Below are positions 5,382 through 7,822 of a stretch of 7,822 nt of DNA, in pieces. The notes under the pieces were generated by a model that did no database searches, had not been told where the DNA came from, and was given only the letters and a program-made list of their open reading frames with translations. The first letter of the stretch is position 1. Each line of letters opens with the position of its first letter. The stretch is from Croceicoccus sp. (GTDB lineage Bacteria > Pseudomonadota > Alphaproteobacteria > Sphingomonadales > Sphingomonadaceae): contig JAPYSD010000150.1 in the NCBI GenBank assembly GCA_029936705.1, positions 1-7,822 of the forward strand, given 5' to 3'. A program made the translations under genes and the position numbers.

Positions 5382-7751
5382 ATGGTGCAGATCAAGACAT
5401 CGGGACGAGCGATGATGCGCGCGGGCGCTGCCGTCATGGCGCTGGCAATGCCGGCCGTCGCCTCTGCCGCCGAAGCCGACGACGCGGCGGTCCAGGGCCA
5501 GGCGGCGCAGGATGGGGCGGCGCAGGACGAACGTGTTCAGGTCGAACGCGCTCCCCTGCCCGAGGATATCGTCGTCACCGCGCAGAAGCGCACCCAGCTG
5601 CTGGCCGACATCCCGCAATCGATCAGCGTCGTGGGCGAAGCCACGCTGGAACGCCAGCAGGCCCGCAGCTTCACCGATTACGTCGAACTGGTCCCCAGCC
5701 TGTCCATCACGCAAAGCAACCCGGGCGAAACCCGCGTGATCCTGCGCGGCATCAACACCGGCTCGGTCGGCTCGACCGTCGCGATCTATGTCGACGAAAC
5801 GCCCTTCGGCTCCAGCTCCAGCCTGGGCAATGCCGCCGTGCTGGCGGGCGATTTCGACACGTTCGACCTGCAGCGGGTCGAGGTGCTGCGCGGGCCGCAG
5901 GGCACGCTCTATGGCTCGAACTCGCTGGGCGGCGTCATCCGCTTCGTCACCAACCCGCCCGCGCTGGGCGAGTACGAGGTGCGCGCGCAGGCAGGCGTGG
6001 AATTCGTTGACGGCGGCGGTACCGGCTGGTCGGGCAATGCGCTGGTCAACGTACCGGTAGGCGACAATATCGCCGTGCGTGCCAGCGGCTTCTATCGCCG
6101 CCAGGCCGGTTTCGTCGACGTCATCGGCCGCACCCTGGAAAAGGAAGCGGACGAGGCGGACATCTACGGCGGACGCATTTCGGCACTGTTCCAGCCCAGC
6201 GACGCGCTGTCTTTGCGCCTGACCGCGATCGCGCAGAACATCCGCGCCGGTTCGCCCAGTTCGTACGAAGCCGATCCCGTGACGAAGAAGCCGATCACGA
6301 CCGATCCCTATACCGGCGCTGAGCTGTCCGGCCTCAACCGCGTGGAGTTCTATCCCGACAACAACGACGTCGATTACCGGCTTTACAACGGTACCGTCGA
6401 TTTCGACCTGGGCTTCGCGACGCTGACCTCGGTCACCAGCTATGGCACGCTGAAGCAGGACCAGCGCACCGACAACACCATCGCCTTCGGCCCCACCGTC
6501 ACCTTCGTCTACCAGGCGCTGGGCGGGCGGACCGACACCATCGGCGCATTCCTGGAAGCACCGCTGGACCAGAAGAAGTTCACGCAGGAAGTGCGCCTGT
6601 CCTCGCCCGATTCCGACGTTTTCGAATGGCAGATCGGCGGATATTACACCGATGAGAAGGTAAAGCTGCACCAGGAGCTGATTCCCTTCGTGCAGGACAC
6701 CGCGCAGCTGTTCGACCCGACCGTGCTGGGCTTTGCCGACCTGCTGACGCTCGACCTCAATTCCGATTACGAGGAGATCGCGGGCTTCGCCAATGCCGAC
6801 TTCCACATCACGCCGCGCTGGGACGTCAGCGGCGGGGTGCGCTACAGCCATAACGAGCAGACCGTGCAGCAGATCGAGCAAGGCGCGTTCCAGCCCCTGC
6901 AGGGCCTGCCCTCGCCCAACATCACCGACGGCGATTCCAGCGAGAACGTGTTCACCTGGTCCGCCTCGACCCGCTACGAGCTGAGCGACCTCAGCTCGGT
7001 CTATGCGCGCGTGGCCAAGGGGTATCGTCCCGGCGGCCCCAACGTGATCCCGCCGGGCGCGGGCCCGGATTTCCCCGTGCAATACGAAGCCGACACGCTG
7101 ATCAGCTATGAAATCGGCGTGCGCGGCGAGACTGCGGACCGCAGTTTCGCCTTCGACGGGGCGGTCTATTACCTCGACTGGAACGACATCCTGGTGTTCG
7201 GCGCATTCGACAGCGCCATCGGCCCGGTCGGCGCGAACGACAACGGCGACGGCGCGCGCGTCTATGGCGCCGAAGTCAGCGCCACGCTGCGCCCCACCGC
7301 GGGGCTCCAGCTGGCGGTCAACGGCGCCTATAACGATGCCAAGCTGTCCGACGACACCCCGCCGGTCACCGGCGGCCTCGAAGGGGACGAGCTGCCCTAT
7401 ACGCCCAAGTTCACCACCACCTTCAGCCTGGATTACGAATGGGCGCTGGGCGGCGATGCGACGGCGTTCGTGGGCGGCGACGTGCAGCTGGTCAGCGACC
7501 AGTCCGCCGCGTTCGACCCGGCCTATCGCGCCACCTTCGGGCGCAGGCTGGAACTCGACGGTTATGAAAAGGTCGACCTGCGCGCGGGCGTCGATTTCGG
7601 CGCGTTCAGCGTGACCGCCTTTGCCCGCAACCTCACCAACACGCTCGGCCTCAGCAACGTGGCCGACTTCGGCGCGCGTCCCGATACGCTGGTCTCGGCC
7701 TCGCCGATCCGTCCGCGCACGGTCGGCCTGTCGGTGGCGGCAGGCTTTTGA
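5382..7751 (+). CDS. TonB-dependent outer-membrane receptor
   Basis: A 789-residue outer-membrane active transporter. It has a signal peptide (about 1-30: basic MVQIKTSGRAMMRA, hydrophobic core, cleavage near ASAA), then an Ala/Gln/Asp-rich linker, a TonB-box-like EDIVVTAQK (61-69) and a plug domain with TQLLADIPQSISVV, a VILRGINT strand, IYVDETPFG and the conserved LQRVEVLRGPQGTLYGSNSLGGVIRFVT. The rest is a beta-barrel of alternating aromatic strands ending in AAGF, with the terminal phenylalanine usual for BAM-inserted barrels. Length is normal for a receptor lacking an N-terminal sigma-regulatory extension. The family imports siderophores, vitamins, sugars or peptides using TonB-ExbBD energy. 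In sphingomonads many copies sit beside catabolic genes and take up that substrate, so a peptide-like ligand is inferred from context. The gene has its own promoter, a copy of the one for the upstream operon. Confidence 0.95.
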   Translation: MVQIKTSGRAMMRAGAAVMALAMPAVASAAEADDAAVQGQAAQDGAAQDERVQVERAPLPEDIVVTAQKRTQLLADIPQSISVVGEATLERQQARSFTDYVELVPSLSITQSNPGETRVILRGINTGSVGSTVAIYVDETPFGSSSSLGNAAVLAGDFDTFDLQRVEVLRGPQGTLYGSNSLGGVIRFVTNPPALGEYEVRAQAGVEFVDGGGTGWSGNALVNVPVGDNIAVRASGFYRRQAGFVDVIGRTLEKEADEADIYGGRISALFQPSDALSLRLTAIAQNIRAGSPSSYEADPVTKKPITTDPYTGAELSGLNRVEFYPDNNDVDYRLYNGTVDFDLGFATLTSVTSYGTLKQDQRTDNTIAFGPTVTFVYQALGGRTDTIGAFLEAPLDQKKFTQEVRLSSPDSDVFEWQIGGYYTDEKVKLHQELIPFVQDTAQLFDPTVLGFADLLTLDLNSDYEEIAGFANADFHITPRWDVSGGVRYSHNEQTVQQIEQGAFQPLQGLPSPNITDGDSSENVFTWSASTRYELSDLSSVYARVAKGYRPGGPNVIPPGAGPDFPVQYEADTLISYEIGVRGETADRSFAFDGAVYYLDWNDILVFGAFDSAIGPVGANDNGDGARVYGAEVSATLRPTAGLQLAVNGAYNDAKLSDDTPPVTGGLEGDELPYTPKFTTTFSLDYEWALGGDATAFVGGDVQLVSDQSAAFDPAYRATFGRRLELDGYEKVDLRAGVDFGAFSVTAFARNLTNTLGLSNVADFGARPDTLVSASPIRPRTVGLSVAAGF
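5501..5527 (+). repeat. In-frame direct repeat in the receptor N-terminal linker
   Basis: A perfect 12-bp unit GGCGGCGCAGGA occurs at 5501-5512 and again at 5516-5527 (15-bp period), encoding AAQD twice between the signal peptide and the TonB box. It is a flexible spacer and probably tolerates length variation. Confidence 0.55.
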
Positions 7752-7768
7752 CCGCCGAGGCGGGCGAG

Positions 7769-7822
7769 ATGGAGCGGGTCGCCGAAGCACCGGCCCCGGC
7801 AGGACACGGCTTCGCGCCGCCC
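7769..7822 (+). CDS. Start of the next gene in the cluster (3' truncated by window edge)
   Basis: ATG 7769 opens a frame that runs to the window edge, encoding MERVAEAPAPAGHGFAPP. GAGG (7757-7760) lies 8 nt upstream as a good ribosome site. The start is 17 nt after the receptor stop, so the gene is probably co-transcribed with it. The same frame also has a TTG (7748-7750) overlapping the receptor stop as TTGA, a possible alternative start with poorer ribosome-site spacing. With 18 codons the product cannot be identified. Confidence 0.5.
   Translation, partial: MERVAEAPAPAGHGFAPP

Noticed and set aside
5325..7790. An 821-codon open frame on the minus strand opposite the TonB receptor
   Set aside because: It is a shadow of the GC-rich receptor gene: the protein is Arg/Gly/Ala/His-rich without domain features, while the plus strand has a complete receptor with all motifs.
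1..7822. Mobile elements, CRISPR arrays, tRNA or rRNA genes
   Set aside because: I looked for repeat-spacer patterns, transposase motifs, terminal inverted repeats and RNA gene signatures and saw none.

Overview
The window is GC-rich and gene-dense, with strong G/C preference at third codon positions. Its TonB-dependent receptor is of the kind abundant in Sphingomonadales and Caulobacterales, and next to it lie an XRE-cupin regulator, a POT-type transporter and an enolase-superfamily dipeptide epimerase. A marine or soil alphaproteobacterium of the Sphingomonadaceae/Erythrobacteraceae type is the best guess. This is inferred from style, since no rRNA or marker gene is present.

Layout. The 3' end of an unidentified plus-strand gene (2-103) runs tail-to-tail into a minus-strand XRE-cupin regulator (100-756); the two share one CTAG for both stop codons. 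Reading away from the regulator is a tightly packed plus-strand operon: a membrane-anchored periplasmic serine hydrolase of the class C beta-lactamase fold (866-2917), an L-Ala-D/L-Glu-type dipeptide epimerase (2917-3921) and a POT/PTR2-like peptide transporter (3918-5270), linked by TGATG and ATGA overlaps. A second promoter then drives a TonB-dependent outer-membrane receptor (5382-7751), followed by the first 18 codons of a further gene (7769 onward).

How it may work together. The products cover each compartment of a peptide scavenging route: receptor (outer membrane), hydrolase (periplasm), transporter (inner membrane) and epimerase (cytoplasm, interconverting stereoisomers at a dipeptide C-terminal residue). 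The strongest new signal is a copied promoter/operator of about 40 bp that starts with TTTGACAATTCTC. One copy lies directly at the regulator start codon and serves the hydrolase-epimerase-transporter operon. The other begins inside the transporter stop codon and serves the receptor. This makes the locus look like one local regulon under the XRE-cupin protein, probably for peptides containing D-amino acids or of unusual stereochemistry. The substrate is not readable from the sequence. The transporter has lost three of the charged residues that normally define POT proton/peptide coupling, and the epimerase lacks the arginines seen in the N-terminal specificity loop of the E. coli Ala-Glu epimerase, so both may serve a non-standard ligand.
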